Below the pieces are notes generated by a model. That model did no database searches and was not told the origin of the DNA. It saw only the letters and a program-made list of their open reading frames with translations. DNA of 64,000 bases from Bacteroides ndongoniae (GTDB lineage Bacteria > Bacteroidota > Bacteroidia > Bacteroidales > Bacteroidaceae). Numbering within the stretch: the stretch's first letter is position 1; every line of letters begins with the position of its first letter. The stretch lies in NCBI RefSeq assembly GCF_900108345.1, contig NZ_FNVV01000013.1, forward strand, positions 1,400,944-1,464,943. Direction: 5' to 3'. Below are positions 8,860 to 17,124 of the stretch, one piece after another. Both the position numbers and the translations under genes were made by a program.

Positions 8860-9096
8860 ATGAAAGCGAAAGAAAAAATCAGGAAAATAGCCGGCAACAG
8901 GTGGGCAAGGACGGCAGCATTGGCCCTCACAGCCGCCATCGCGTTCAGCTGGCTTTATTCGCACGGCATATCCCCCGTATGGACAGCCGTGGCCATCGTG
9001 TGTTTCAGGGGACTGTTCAGGTTCCTCTACCGGATAGCCTGTATTCTCGTGGCGCTCGCCATCATCCTGTGCATCCTGAGTTTTCTGGTCTTCTAA
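8860..9096 (+). CDS. Small predicted membrane protein
   Basis: A 78-residue protein from the ATG at 8860. A slightly earlier ATG at 8851 is in frame. The later start is preferred because several genes in this block are preceded by the same AAGATT directly before ATG. A basic N-terminus is followed by two or three hydrophobic helices (TAALALTAAIAF, VWTAVAIVCF, CILVALAIILCILSFLVF), so it should sit in the inner membrane. It is flanked by the two hairpin repeats. No family is recognised. Confidence 0.55.
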   Translation: MKAKEKIRKIAGNRWARTAALALTAAIAFSWLYSHGISPVWTAVAIVCFRGLFRFLYRIACILVALAIILCILSFLVF

Positions 9097-9279
9097 TCTA
9101 AAGGAATAGGACATGTGCAGGCTTTACTATTACAGCATAAGGGAGCTGTCCGGACACGGACGGCTCTTTTTTTATCCTCATACATTGCATGGGAAAAGTG
9201 GAAAGACAGGAATGGAAGACACAGACATTGGCGACCCGATGAACTACAGGGCAAAGTTGGCAAATGCTTCTTGTCGGAC

Positions 9280-9355
9280 GGCAAGGTCTGGCCTTGCGGT
9301 TTCGGAAAAAATCATCCTCGCCGGAGGCTCCGGTATTTTTCCCGAAAACCTTGCC
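9280..9355. repeat. Intergenic hairpin repeat, copy 2
   Basis: The second copy of the element at 8718-8794. It has the same GGCAAGGT and ACCTTGCC ends and the shared core AAAATCATCCTCGCCGG, followed by CTCCGGTATTTT. The stem is imperfect. Because of this copy, an open frame running through it from 9113 is unlikely to be a full gene. The 9097-9436 gap otherwise holds nothing I can support. Confidence 0.6.
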
Positions 9356-9436
9356 TTTCCGGAAGCATTCGCCGCCCGGCCCCCGTAGTTCAACGGGCTG
9401 CCAAAGCCCGAGTATTCACATTAAACAATAAAGATT

Positions 9437-9652
9437 ATGCGACAAGCGATCATCACAAGACAACCGTCACCGGCCCCGATAGGGATGCCCGTGGCAAGAA
9501 GACCGAAAGTGCACATCCCGCAGCCGGCAATCAAGCTGCCGCCAAGAGGAAGCGGTCCGGTACATATCTCCAGACTGCTGAACCCGATACTGGAAATATG
9601 CAGTCATCCGGATAGGGACAGGTTGCTGGCGGAACTCTTCAAGGACGCATAG
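9437..9652 (+). CDS. Small hypothetical protein before PRTRC E
   Basis: A 71-residue basic, proline-rich protein with a helical acidic C-terminus (ISRLLNPILEI ... RLLAELFKDA). It is preceded by the AAGATT-ATG context seen at neighbouring starts and ends 32 nt before the PRTRC E start. No known domain is visible. Position, context and coding-like composition support it as a real gene of the PRTRC block. Confidence 0.5.
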   Translation: MRQAIITRQPSPAPIGMPVARRPKVHIPQPAIKLPPRGSGPVHISRLLNPILEICSHPDRDRLLAELFKDA

Positions 9653-9684
9653 AATCAATGTCTAACCATTTAATACAAAAGATT

Positions 9685-10683
9685 ATGTTTTTTACACAGT
9701 TCAACCAACTGATGGCCGGAAGCGTGGACATCACGCTGGTCATCCGCAAATCAGCCACGGGCATGACGGTATCAGTACTGCCCAAGTCAAACGGGCTCAA
9801 GGACGAGGCCCAGAACCATATCGTGCCGCTGACCCTGTCCGGGACACCGGAAGAGCTTGACGGCGGTTTCTTCCAGACCATCGCAAGGCCGGTGCAGAAG
9901 GTATCGGGGCTGCTGACCAACATGGCGGAGTTCGAGAAACAGGCGGACAAGACCGCGAAAGACAGCAAGGCGGCCAAGGAAGCGAAGGCAAAAGAGACCA
10001 AGGAGGAAAAGGAAAAGCGGGAGAAGTATGAGAAACTGATGAAGAAGGCGGACGAGCTGGCAACGGCGAAAAACCACAAGGAGGCCGTGACCGTGTTTGG
10101 ACAGGCAAAGGCGTACGCCAACCCTCAGCAGGCGAAGGAAATCGAGGAAAAAATCAAGGTACAGACCACCGAGCTCAACAAGGGCAGCCTGTTCGGCATG
10201 GAAGCCTTTGACCAACAGCCGGCTCCACAACCCGCACCGCAGCCACAGCCGCAACCTGTGCCACACCCCCGTCCGCTACAAGGGCAGGCTCCGGGGAACA
10301 TGCCGCCGCAGCCGCATCCGGCAAACCGTGGGCAGCAGCCTGTCAGACAGCCTTTACCGCCGCGACAGCCTGTACAGCAGACGGCTCCTTATCCCGGAGG
10401 ACAACAGCCATACCCCGCGCAGCCGTATCGCGGTCAGGGAGGACAATATCCTCAGCCGGGCGCATACGGACAGCAACAGGCGCCACAGCCGCTACAGCCG
10501 GCGGCAGGCTTTGACGGGGACATGCCGCAGTATGACGGGTATTCGATGATGGAAGACGGAACGTCCTCCTACGGGCAGGACGAACCGGACTACAACCCGG
10601 AAGAGTATGCGAACTACCCGGATTTCCCGATGGAAATGCTGAAAGGCGGAAACAGATATCAGACAACAAACCAACAAATGTAA
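9685..10683 (+). CDS. PRTRC system protein E
   Basis: A protein of 332 residues from the ATG at 9685. An upstream ATG at 9658 would add nine residues, but the AAGATT-ATG context favours 9685. The N-terminal domain (FFTQFNQLMAGSVDITLVI to FQTIARPVQKVSGLL) is typical of PRTRC protein E. It is followed by a long charged coiled-coil stretch rich in K, E and A (about residues 95-170), then a P/Q-rich low-complexity tail. PRTRC proteins occur as sets on plasmids and integrative elements. The biochemical role is unknown, though association with ParB- and ThiF-like partners suggests element maintenance. Confidence 0.85.
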   Translation: MFFTQFNQLMAGSVDITLVIRKSATGMTVSVLPKSNGLKDEAQNHIVPLTLSGTPEELDGGFFQTIARPVQKVSGLLTNMAEFEKQADKTAKDSKAAKEAKAKETKEEKEKREKYEKLMKKADELATAKNHKEAVTVFGQAKAYANPQQAKEIEEKIKVQTTELNKGSLFGMEAFDQQPAPQPAPQPQPQPVPHPRPLQGQAPGNMPPQPHPANRGQQPVRQPLPPRQPVQQTAPYPGGQQPYPAQPYRGQGGQYPQPGAYGQQQAPQPLQPAAGFDGDMPQYDGYSMMEDGTSSYGQDEPDYNPEEYANYPDFPMEMLKGGNRYQTTNQQM

Positions 10684-10687
10684 GATT

Positions 10688-10909
10688 ATGCCACTCGAAG
10701 TAAAAGGAATGACACGCTCATTCAAGTTCAAGAAAGGAACGGAGTATGTGACCCTGGCTGATCCGGGTACGGATTTCACGCCGGACATGGTCATGAGTTA
10801 TTATTCGAACATGTACCCGGAACTGACGACGGCAACCGTCCACGGGCCGGTCATCAGGGAGGACATGGCGGAATACGAGTTCAAAACCACCATCGGGACA
10901 AAAGGATAA
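10688..10909 (+). CDS. PRTRC system protein C
   Basis: A 73-residue protein that fits PRTRC protein C: a short beta-rich domain (FKFKKGTEYVTLADPG), an FTPDMVMSYYSNMYPEL helix, and a final strand pair ending EFKTTIGTKG. It starts 4 nt after protein E with the recurrent AAGATT context. The following frame begins right at its stop (TAAATG). The function is unknown outside the conserved gene set. Confidence 0.85.
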   Translation: MPLEVKGMTRSFKFKKGTEYVTLADPGTDFTPDMVMSYYSNMYPELTTATVHGPVIREDMAEYEFKTTIGTKG

Positions 10910-12052
10910 ATGTATGGCAAAGGACAACAGAAAAAAGAAGAAATCATGCAGACTCTTGAGCGAATCCCAGGTGGAACAACTTGCAAGGTACATCATACAG
11001 GAAACCGGACAAGCCTACCGTTACGGAACAGAAAAGGAAAGAAGGATTGCGGCACCCAGCGGTGCCGTAATCGTTTTTTAAGCACGGTCTTCTCCGGTAT
11101 CGTACCCGGATTTCTTATAAAAGACCATGCCGGAGAACCGTTCAACATACTGACGGATAAAAACTACAGGTTCCTGCTCGGTTCTTACCGGAAGTATGCA
11201 GAACTCATGGGGGCAAAAGCCCAGCATGTTCCGGGAAGGAATGTCGGGGAAAGCATCAACCAGCTGGTATATGACATGGAAACCCTGCTCAAGGACAATG
11301 CGGGTGTCAATATAGAGCAAAACGGGCAGCGCCTGTATTTCAACCTGTGGAAATATCACCAGTGGGGAGAATATACGCTGTATTATTTCCCCGTAAAATT
11401 CGTGGAAAATCTGAATCCGGTACTGAGGCGCATCGCCATATCGTTCATCAGCGGTATGGCGAAAGCCAACGGGATAGCCACGGTACTGGACGGAGAGGAA
11501 ACTGAAACGGTACTTGACTGGATTGAAACGGCGGACCGGGATGAGCCGGAAGATGATGTGCGGCGCAGAAATGCCCTCGTCCGCTCATACCGGAGCGGGA
11601 AAATCAGAAGGTTGTTGAGACGGGTGGAGAAGACCTCCTATTACAAGAACCTACCTGCCGCCATGCGGAAATATTCTCCGCAGGACAACTGGGAAGCGGC
11701 ACTGCTGGAACTGATGACAGAGGGTCTGCAATTCCTCCGCCCGGAAAAGCCGATCATGCAATACTGCTATGATCCGTACTTCGAGGAAGAACCGGATTAC
11801 TGGCCGATGGGGCTTGACAGGCAGATACGGATTGCCTATGATATCCATGACATCGTGACGGAAAGTCTTGAAGAACAGTACAATTCCGACAGGCAGGAAA
11901 CATACGACCTGATTCCCGTCACCACGATGGAAATATCCCCGGAAACGGACAGCCTGTTCAAGATGGACGATGATTATCCGGAACGTTTCTTCAGATGGGC
12001 GGACAGGTTCATAAACCACATATCAAATAATAAGGAAGATGGAGAAGAATGA
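10910..12052 (+). CDS. PRTRC system protein F (N-terminus in doubt)
   Basis: The open frame encodes 380 residues, but the first 55 or so look like out-of-frame translation. The convincing protein begins around FLSTVFSGIVPGFLIKDH (about 11076) and runs to the end, matching the PRTRC protein F pattern. No ATG, GTG or TTG start lies near that point in this frame. The overlapping 55-residue ORF would join it if the T6 run at 11074-11079 had seven T. Either a base is missing in this strain or assembly, or a -1 slip occurs, or translation starts at an unusual codon. Its end overlaps the start of PRTRC B by 14 nt. The role is unknown. Confidence 0.75.
   Translation: MYGKGQQKKEEIMQTLERIPGGTTCKVHHTGNRTSLPLRNRKGKKDCGTQRCRNRFLSTVFSGIVPGFLIKDHAGEPFNILTDKNYRFLLGSYRKYAELMGAKAQHVPGRNVGESINQLVYDMETLLKDNAGVNIEQNGQRLYFNLWKYHQWGEYTLYYFPVKFVENLNPVLRRIAISFISGMAKANGIATVLDGEETETVLDWIETADRDEPEDDVRRRNALVRSYRSGKIRRLLRRVEKTSYYKNLPAAMRKYSPQDNWEAALLELMTEGLQFLRPEKPIMQYCYDPYFEEEPDYWPMGLDRQIRIAYDIHDIVTESLEEQYNSDRQETYDLIPVTTMEISPETDSLFKMDDDYPERFFRWADRFINHISNNKEDGEE
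10914..11081 (+). CDS. 55-residue ORF that may be the true N-terminus of PRTRC F
   Basis: A short frame beginning at the second ATG after the protein C stop. Its protein is plausibly coding, with a basic start (MAKDNRKKKKS) and then an amphipathic stretch (LLSESQVEQLARYIIQETGQ). The long frame covering the same bases reads as low-quality sequence there. It ends at TAA 11079-11081, just after a run of six T. One extra T would read straight into the PRTRC F frame as AVIVFLSTVFSGIVPG. It is either a separate small gene or the front end of a frame-disrupted F gene. Confidence 0.55.
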   Translation: MAKDNRKKKKSCRLLSESQVEQLARYIIQETGQAYRYGTEKERRIAAPSGAVIVF

Positions 12053-12740
12053 GCTTACGAACACGATACATGCCACCCTATGCCCACGGGCGGTACTGAT
12101 AGCTTATACCTATGAAGGGAATAATAATAAGTATTTCCTGGAGCAGCGGAGCATTGACGCGAGGGGAAGGATGGGTGAAGGACATCCTGTAACGGTGGAA
12201 TTCATGAACGAACTGGTACGCAATTACTCGGAAACATACAGCGGTACGCCCCACGGCAGGCTACCGTCCAACCTGCTGTATGCGGATACCCGCAAGGGAA
12301 GCGAGAGATACGTCTGGTACAATCCTCCCGGGAAACGGAGGATGTACTTTGTCAGCGGCCTCGGGATAGAGAACGCGGAATACAACCTGCCGGGAATCAT
12401 CTACGAAGCCGGGGACACACGGCTGGACGTCTACGCCTACAAGGAAGACAGGCCCGGCATGGAAACGGCACTCTATGCGGCGCCACTTTTCAACGTGACA
12501 GGGTCAAGCGTCTGTCTCGGTTCGGCAAGGATAGAAAAGCCAAAGGAACTGACTTATGTGAACCTGCTCGAATACTGGGAGAAAAAATTCTGGCTGACGG
12601 AGTTTTCCCATCTGGGAGGACACGGGAATCCAACGAAGTCAAACCTCGTACTGGTGACTAAGGCGGCAAGGGGCAAGCCTTTCGACCTGAAAGAATTGAA
12701 GCCGCTGAAGAATCTGAAACTTAAAGATATACTGAAATGA
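12039..12740 (+). CDS. PRTRC system protein B
   Basis: A 233-residue protein matching PRTRC protein B in layout: an N-terminal region ending in SNLLYADTRKG, then YVWYNPPGKRRMYFVSGL, and a C-terminal LTEFSHLGGHGNPTKSNL segment. It overlaps F by 14 nt and the ThiF gene by 4 nt, so the last three genes are tightly coupled. No signal or membrane segment is present. The function is unproven for the family. Confidence 0.85.
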   Translation: MEKNELTNTIHATLCPRAVLIAYTYEGNNNKYFLEQRSIDARGRMGEGHPVTVEFMNELVRNYSETYSGTPHGRLPSNLLYADTRKGSERYVWYNPPGKRRMYFVSGLGIENAEYNLPGIIYEAGDTRLDVYAYKEDRPGMETALYAAPLFNVTGSSVCLGSARIEKPKELTYVNLLEYWEKKFWLTEFSHLGGHGNPTKSNLVLVTKAARGKPFDLKELKPLKNLKLKDILK

Positions 12741-13525
12741 AGAGAGTACACTATATCGACAATTACCTGATAAACCCGCAGCATCCTGTGACAGTGAATG
12801 TCATCGGTGCGGGTGGGACAGGCTCTCAGGTGCTGACCTGCCTGGCACGGTTCGACATGGCACTCAGGGGGCTCGGGCATCCCGGACTGTTCGTGACAGC
12901 CTACGATCCGGACACCGTAACGGAAGCCAACATCGGACGCCAGCTCTTCAGCCCTTCGGACATAGGCCTGAACAAGGCGCAGTGCCTCGTCACGCGCATG
13001 AACAACTTCTTCGGGAACGGCTGGAAGGCGGTACCGGATATCTATCCGGCCATTCTGAAAGATGCCAGGCGGGACAACCTCGCCAATATAACTATCACCT
13101 GCACGGACAATATCAAGTCACGGCTCGACCTGTGGAACACGCTGAAAGCCGTGTCGGTTTCGGAATACAGAAGTTACGAGACACCCCTCTATTGGATGGA
13201 CTTCGGAAACACGCAGACATCTGGCCAGGCCGTGCTGGGAACGGTACCGAAGAAAATCAAGCAACCGGTTTCCCGGCTCTACGAAACTGTAAGTTCGCTG
13301 AAAGTCATCACCCGGCTGGTGAAATATGCGAGCGTGAAGGAGAAAGATTCCGGCCCGAGCTGCTCGCTGGCGGAAGCTCTGGAAAAGCAGGATCTGTTCA
13401 TCAATTCCACATTGGCGCAGTTGGGCTGCAACATTCTGTGGAAGATGTTCCGCCACGGGATGATTGAGCATCACGGGCTTTACCTCAATCTGGAAACGAT
13501 GAAAGTTAATCCGATACCTGTATAA
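12737..13525 (+). CDS. PRTRC system ThiF-family protein
   Basis: A 262-residue ThiF/E1-like protein. A nucleotide-binding GAGGTGSQ loop lies at about residues 18-25, followed by YDPDTVTEANIGRQLF, which carries the conserved Asp and Arg of the adenylating fold. A TCTDN segment fits the second half of the Rossmann sheet. E1-like enzymes adenylate a C-terminal carboxylate of a partner protein. In PRTRC sets the partner is not known. It is the last gene of the block, ending 600 nt before the fimbrillin operon. PRTRC A, D and ParB genes are not seen nearby. Confidence 0.9.
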   Translation: MKRVHYIDNYLINPQHPVTVNVIGAGGTGSQVLTCLARFDMALRGLGHPGLFVTAYDPDTVTEANIGRQLFSPSDIGLNKAQCLVTRMNNFFGNGWKAVPDIYPAILKDARRDNLANITITCTDNIKSRLDLWNTLKAVSVSEYRSYETPLYWMDFGNTQTSGQAVLGTVPKKIKQPVSRLYETVSSLKVITRLVKYASVKEKDSGPSCSLAEALEKQDLFINSTLAQLGCNILWKMFRHGMIEHHGLYLNLETMKVNPIPV

Positions 13526-13647
13526 CCTTGGGCCAAAGTTTTAAATATGAGTCTGAAATCTGTTCTTTTGAAACATGTATAGCAAAATATTCTGCTTCGG
13601 CAATGATTTTTTAACCATAGATTCTGCAATCACATAAAATTTTTCTC

Positions 13648-14123
13648 TACTTTTGTACTTGGTTAAGTATATCAAAATGGATTATGACAATAGAACACAA
13701 CGGATATGGCAGGCAAATTTCCCTTCATCTGCTTGCATCGCTATTCTTGAAAGTATGGCGATGAGTCTTTTGTGTGCTCTAATCAATCTCATAATCAAAC
13801 AGGAAACCTCTATCAAAACCTGTCCAGTCTCACTTGAATTGTTAAATTTCACTTGTAATAGTGAAAATATGTATCGGGGGGGTACGCGCAGGAATTTACT
13901 CCAAATTATTTAATTTTCAAAAGGTCGTCGGAAGGGATTACGCTTCCGTCAGTCCGTTTCAGCGAGAAACAATCACAGGACATACTGTGTCCCCGCCATG
14001 CAGTAATGGACGGGTGGACATGTTTATATACCCCGGTTACATACGATGCAAGGAGAAATTGCGCCTGTATGTGTCCGGGGCTTTTTGTATCCAATAGAGA
14101 ACAAATAAACCATAGATGAATAT
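13648..14123 (+). promoter_or_regulatory. Probable promoter and long structured leader of the fimbrillin/eCIS operon
   Basis: A -7 box TACTTTTG at 13648-13655 is the best promoter candidate in this 600-nt gap, though no clear -33 box is seen. Downstream come small stems: CGGAAG/CTTCCG (13929-13934 with 13943-13948), GTTTC/GAAAC (13956-13960 with 13966-13970) and TGTCC/GGACA, then a strong terminator-like hairpin. A weak open frame at 13653-13913 has no supporting feature. A leader of over 450 nt with a hairpin before the first gene suggests attenuation or a small RNA. Confidence 0.4.
14031..14086 (+). terminator. Terminator-like hairpin 37 nt before the first operon gene
   Basis: CCCCGG (14031-14036) pairs with CCGGGG (14075-14080). 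The stem continues through ACATAC/GTATGT and an inner GCAA/TTGC pair, and it is followed by CTTTTTG. This fits an intrinsic terminator or attenuator rather than the end of a known gene. Confidence 0.6.
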
Positions 14124-15236
14124 ATGAGTAAGACAATGAAAACCATAGTGACCGTCATCTGCGTTTTATTCCTGCTGCCTCTGTCGGCACAGGAAAAGCC
14201 GGATACGGTCTACACTTTCCGATTTGTACCGGACAGGGACATGTTCTACGTTCCTTATGGAGGCAATAATGCGGAACTGGAAAGACTGATGCAGTGCGTG
14301 GAGCAGTACAGGGCTGACATTCTCTCCGGAGAGACTCCGCTCTATGTGGACGGATACAGCACGGCAGGACAGGATGAGACAGAAAATCTCGCCATGTCGA
14401 AGGTCCGTTCCAACCGGGTGAAGTCAGAACTGATAGTGCGACAGAAACTGACAGAAGAATGCTTCATCACTAAAAATCACTCAGGAGGAGGTGACTATGT
14501 GACGGTGCGGATAGTTATCCCTGCGGATAATAATGAAGAAGCGAGACTTGCTACTGAGCGTGCTGAAAAGGAACAGCTTGCAGTGGAGCATGCCGAACAG
14601 CAGCGGATAACCACAGAAAAGGCTGAACAGGATCGCATCGCACATGATAGAGAACAGGCACACCTTGCCGCAGAACAGGCCAAGGCCGACAGCCTTGCCC
14701 AAGCACAGGCCGAAGCCGAAAGGCTCGCAGCCGAGAAATCGAAAACCGTCGATTCCTATACATTGTCCCTCCGTGCCAACCTGCTGCGCTGGGCGACCCT
14801 CACTCCCGATCTCGGCATCGAGTGGCGTATCAGCCCGTCCGTAGGTATCATGGTTAACGGCAGCTGGACGTCTTGGACATGGCAGGACAACGCCCGCCGC
14901 TACGCCTTGTGGGAAGTGTCTCCGGAGGTACGCTGGTATCTGGGCGATGCAAGACGCTGGTATGTCGGAGCGATGTTCAAGGCGGGACAGTTCAACTACA
15001 AGCTCTCCGGCACCGGCCGTCAGGGTGACCTTCTCGGCGGCGGCATCACCGGCGGCTACCAGATGCGCCTGACCGAAGCCCTCTCGATGGACTTCACCCT
15101 CGGACTTGGCTATCTGAATGCCGATACGGAGAAATACGAGGTGATCAATGGAGTGAGGGTTCGCGACGGCAACGGGACCAAGCACTGGGTCGGCCCGATA
15201 AACGCCGGAGTGACATTGGTATGGCAACTATTTTAA
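14124..15236 (+). CDS. DUF3575-type outer-membrane/fimbrial accessory protein
   Basis: A 370-residue protein with a cleavable signal peptide (basic start, then VTVICVLFLLPLSAQ). Residues about 25-135 form a domain with LYVDGYSTAGQDETENLAMSK, similar in spacing to OmpA-like ends. It is followed by a long helical, A/E/Q-rich coiled coil (about 140-205). The C-terminal half (from about 210) has DUF3575 features, NLLRWATLTPDLGIEWRI and closing strands ending VTLVWQLF, suggesting a small membrane beta-barrel. DUF3575 proteins usually accompany fimbrillin genes in Bacteroides. Its stop overlaps the region of the next gene's ribosome site. An alternative start is the ATG at residue 5. Confidence 0.75.
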   Translation: MSKTMKTIVTVICVLFLLPLSAQEKPDTVYTFRFVPDRDMFYVPYGGNNAELERLMQCVEQYRADILSGETPLYVDGYSTAGQDETENLAMSKVRSNRVKSELIVRQKLTEECFITKNHSGGGDYVTVRIVIPADNNEEARLATERAEKEQLAVEHAEQQRITTEKAEQDRIAHDREQAHLAAEQAKADSLAQAQAEAERLAAEKSKTVDSYTLSLRANLLRWATLTPDLGIEWRISPSVGIMVNGSWTSWTWQDNARRYALWEVSPEVRWYLGDARRWYVGAMFKAGQFNYKLSGTGRQGDLLGGGITGGYQMRLTEALSMDFTLGLGYLNADTEKYEVINGVRVRDGNGTKHWVGPINAGVTLVWQLF

Positions 15237-15250
15237 GAAAGGAGGATGAG

Positions 15251-16132
15251 ATGATGAAAACGAACAGCATATACAAGACATCACTTTTAACGGCAGCCCT
15301 GCTGCTGGCCGCTACCTCCTGCGTAAAGGACGAGCTTCACGACACGCCGCATCCGGACACCGGTAAGATCACCGTCACCGCCGACTGGACCGACAGGGGC
15401 GATGGCGTGGGCATCCCTGAGGAATGGACAGTGACGATGGGCGACTACACAGGCACGGAGACCGGAGAGGCCCATGCGCCGGATTATCTCTTCAATCCCG
15501 GCGATTACACCCTCGCAGTGTATAACACCACCGAGAACATTACGATAAGCGGCACCACCGCCACCGTAGTTCAAGAAACAGGAACCGGAACATTCATCAG
15601 CAACGCCCCCGGCTGGCTGATGACCTCCGTACAGGATGTTACCGTCGAGGCCGACACCGACTATGACCTGACAGCTGCGATGCACCAGCAGGTACGCCAG
15701 CTTACCCTTGTTATCGAGCCTACAGGCGATGCGGCGGACAGGATAGAGAGCATCGAAGGCGCATTGTCAGGAGCGGCTGGCACGCTGGACTTCGCCACCG
15801 GAACCTACGGAGCGGCATCCGATGTCGCCCTGCACTTCACCAGGATAACCGAGGGTGACGATGCCGGCAAATGGACCGCCACCGTGCGGCTTCTGGGCAT
15901 CGCAGGCAACCTCCAAAGGCTGACCGCCACGCTGACATACTCAAACGGCAACCCACAACCCACGGAACTTGAGAGCGACCTCACGGCAGCCCTCGCGGAC
16001 TTCAACGCCGACAAGACAGAGCCTCTCACCCTCGGCGGTACCATGGCTGAGACCCCGGCGGAAGCCGGAGTGGAAGCCGGCATCACCGACTGGGAGAAGA
16101 TTGACGGCGGCGGAGTGGATGCCGAGATGTAA
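15251..16132 (+). CDS. FimB/Mfa2-like fimbrillin-associated lipoprotein
   Basis: A protein of 293 residues from the ATG at 15251, which has a good GGAGG site just upstream. The lipobox LLLAATSC would place it on the outer membrane by lipidation. The start of the mature part (GKITVTADWTDRGDG) and the repeated immunoglobulin-like beta strands fit FimB/Mfa2 minor fimbrial proteins, which anchor or cap fimbriae. It sits between a DUF3575 gene and three fimbrillin-like genes, the usual neighbourhood. The C-terminus (GITDWEKIDGGGVDAEM) resembles the final strand of the fimbrillins that follow. Confidence 0.75.
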   Translation: MMKTNSIYKTSLLTAALLLAATSCVKDELHDTPHPDTGKITVTADWTDRGDGVGIPEEWTVTMGDYTGTETGEAHAPDYLFNPGDYTLAVYNTTENITISGTTATVVQETGTGTFISNAPGWLMTSVQDVTVEADTDYDLTAAMHQQVRQLTLVIEPTGDAADRIESIEGALSGAAGTLDFATGTYGAASDVALHFTRITEGDDAGKWTATVRLLGIAGNLQRLTATLTYSNGNPQPTELESDLTAALADFNADKTEPLTLGGTMAETPAEAGVEAGITDWEKIDGGGVDAEM

Positions 16133-16180
16133 GACGTACCGGACAGATAACTGAAAAGAAAATAATAAATTTAAGATACG

Positions 16181-17098
16181 ATGAATACCAAGTTTTTTGC
16201 ACTCGCAGCGCTTGCCCTCAGCCTGGCAGCCTGCACCAACGACAACGAAGCAATGGACAACAGCCCTGTGGCGGCACGCATCAACGCCGAAATCTCCGAT
16301 GCGGTGGCTACCCGCGCCAGTGGGACGCAGTGGACCACGTACGACCAGATAGGTGTCTCTACCGTGGCAGGCACGGGTACTTATTACAACAACGTATGCT
16401 ACGAATGGAACGGCAGCAGCTTTACCACACCGTCGGAGAACGCTATCTACTTCCAGACTCCCGAGAGTGTGACCTTCCGCGCCTACTATCCGTTCACGGG
16501 CACACCCGGCGAATCTGCGGGCGTATTGACTGGAGTCAGCACGGGAAGTGAGAACCAGACGGCTGAAAACCGGCCCCTCATCGACTTCCTCTATGCCACC
16601 GGAGCCACTGCCGATACGCACCATCCTACGATAGACTTCACCGACAACACCAAGGACAACGGAAGGGACTGTTCCTTCCACCACTGCATGAGCCAGATCA
16701 CCATTACCTTCGAGGCAGGCAGCGGAGTAAGTTTCACCGCTGTCAAGCCTGTAAGCTACACGCTCTCCGGACTGACGCTGACGGGCAGCTTCGACACCGA
16801 AACCGGCATAGCCAAGGCGGATGAGAACGCGCAGGCAGCCGACCTCACCATGCCGATAGGCAGCACGCTCACCTCGTCGGTCATCCTCTTTCCGCAGACC
16901 ATGACAAGCATTGACCTGACTGTGAATTTCAACGACAATGACTACAACGCCACGCTCACCGTACCCGAGGGCGCATTGAAAGCCGGCAACAATTACACAT
17001 GGACCGTCACCGTCCGCAACAAGGACCTGAGCGTCGGCAAGGCCGAGATTAGTGACTGGAATCCGGTAAGCGGTGGCAATGTGAATGCAGACTTATAA
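16181..17098 (+). CDS. Fimbrillin family lipoprotein 1
   Basis: A 305-residue lipoprotein with lipobox ALSLAAC (Cys18) and acidic residues after the cysteine. The body has the fimbrillin pattern: early TRASGTQW arginine-rich site, FRAYYPF, DFLYATG, a central HCMSQITITFEAG strand, and a final NNYTWTVTVRNKDL ... ISDWNPV. Mfa1/FimA-type proteins are cleaved after an arginine by a gingipain-like protease and polymerise by strand exchange. TRAS at about residues 45-48 could be that site. It is most likely a surface pilus subunit. It is followed at 26 nt by another paralogue. Confidence 0.8.
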   Translation: MNTKFFALAALALSLAACTNDNEAMDNSPVAARINAEISDAVATRASGTQWTTYDQIGVSTVAGTGTYYNNVCYEWNGSSFTTPSENAIYFQTPESVTFRAYYPFTGTPGESAGVLTGVSTGSENQTAENRPLIDFLYATGATADTHHPTIDFTDNTKDNGRDCSFHHCMSQITITFEAGSGVSFTAVKPVSYTLSGLTLTGSFDTETGIAKADENAQAADLTMPIGSTLTSSVILFPQTMTSIDLTVNFNDNDYNATLTVPEGALKAGNNYTWTVTVRNKDLSVGKAEISDWNPVSGGNVNADL

Positions 17099-17124
17099 AT
17101 AAAACATTCAAAACCTGAGGAATC

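Noticed and set aside
6556..9114. Long minus-strand open frame (852 residues)
   Set aside because: It is the mirror of topB in a GC-rich gene; the encoded sequence is low quality and topB is certain on the other strand.
9113..9388. Open frame of 91 residues after the small membrane protein
   Set aside because: Its second half runs through the second copy of the intergenic hairpin repeat, so the frame is probably accidental.
13653..13913. Open frame of 86 residues in the leader region
   Set aside because: It starts inside the predicted -7 box, so it could not be transcribed from that promoter, and it has no ribosome site or domain.
13906..14136. Minus-strand frame whose end reads somewhat protein-like
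   Set aside because: It overlaps the terminator-like hairpin and has no neighbour or start signal; chance is the simpler reading.
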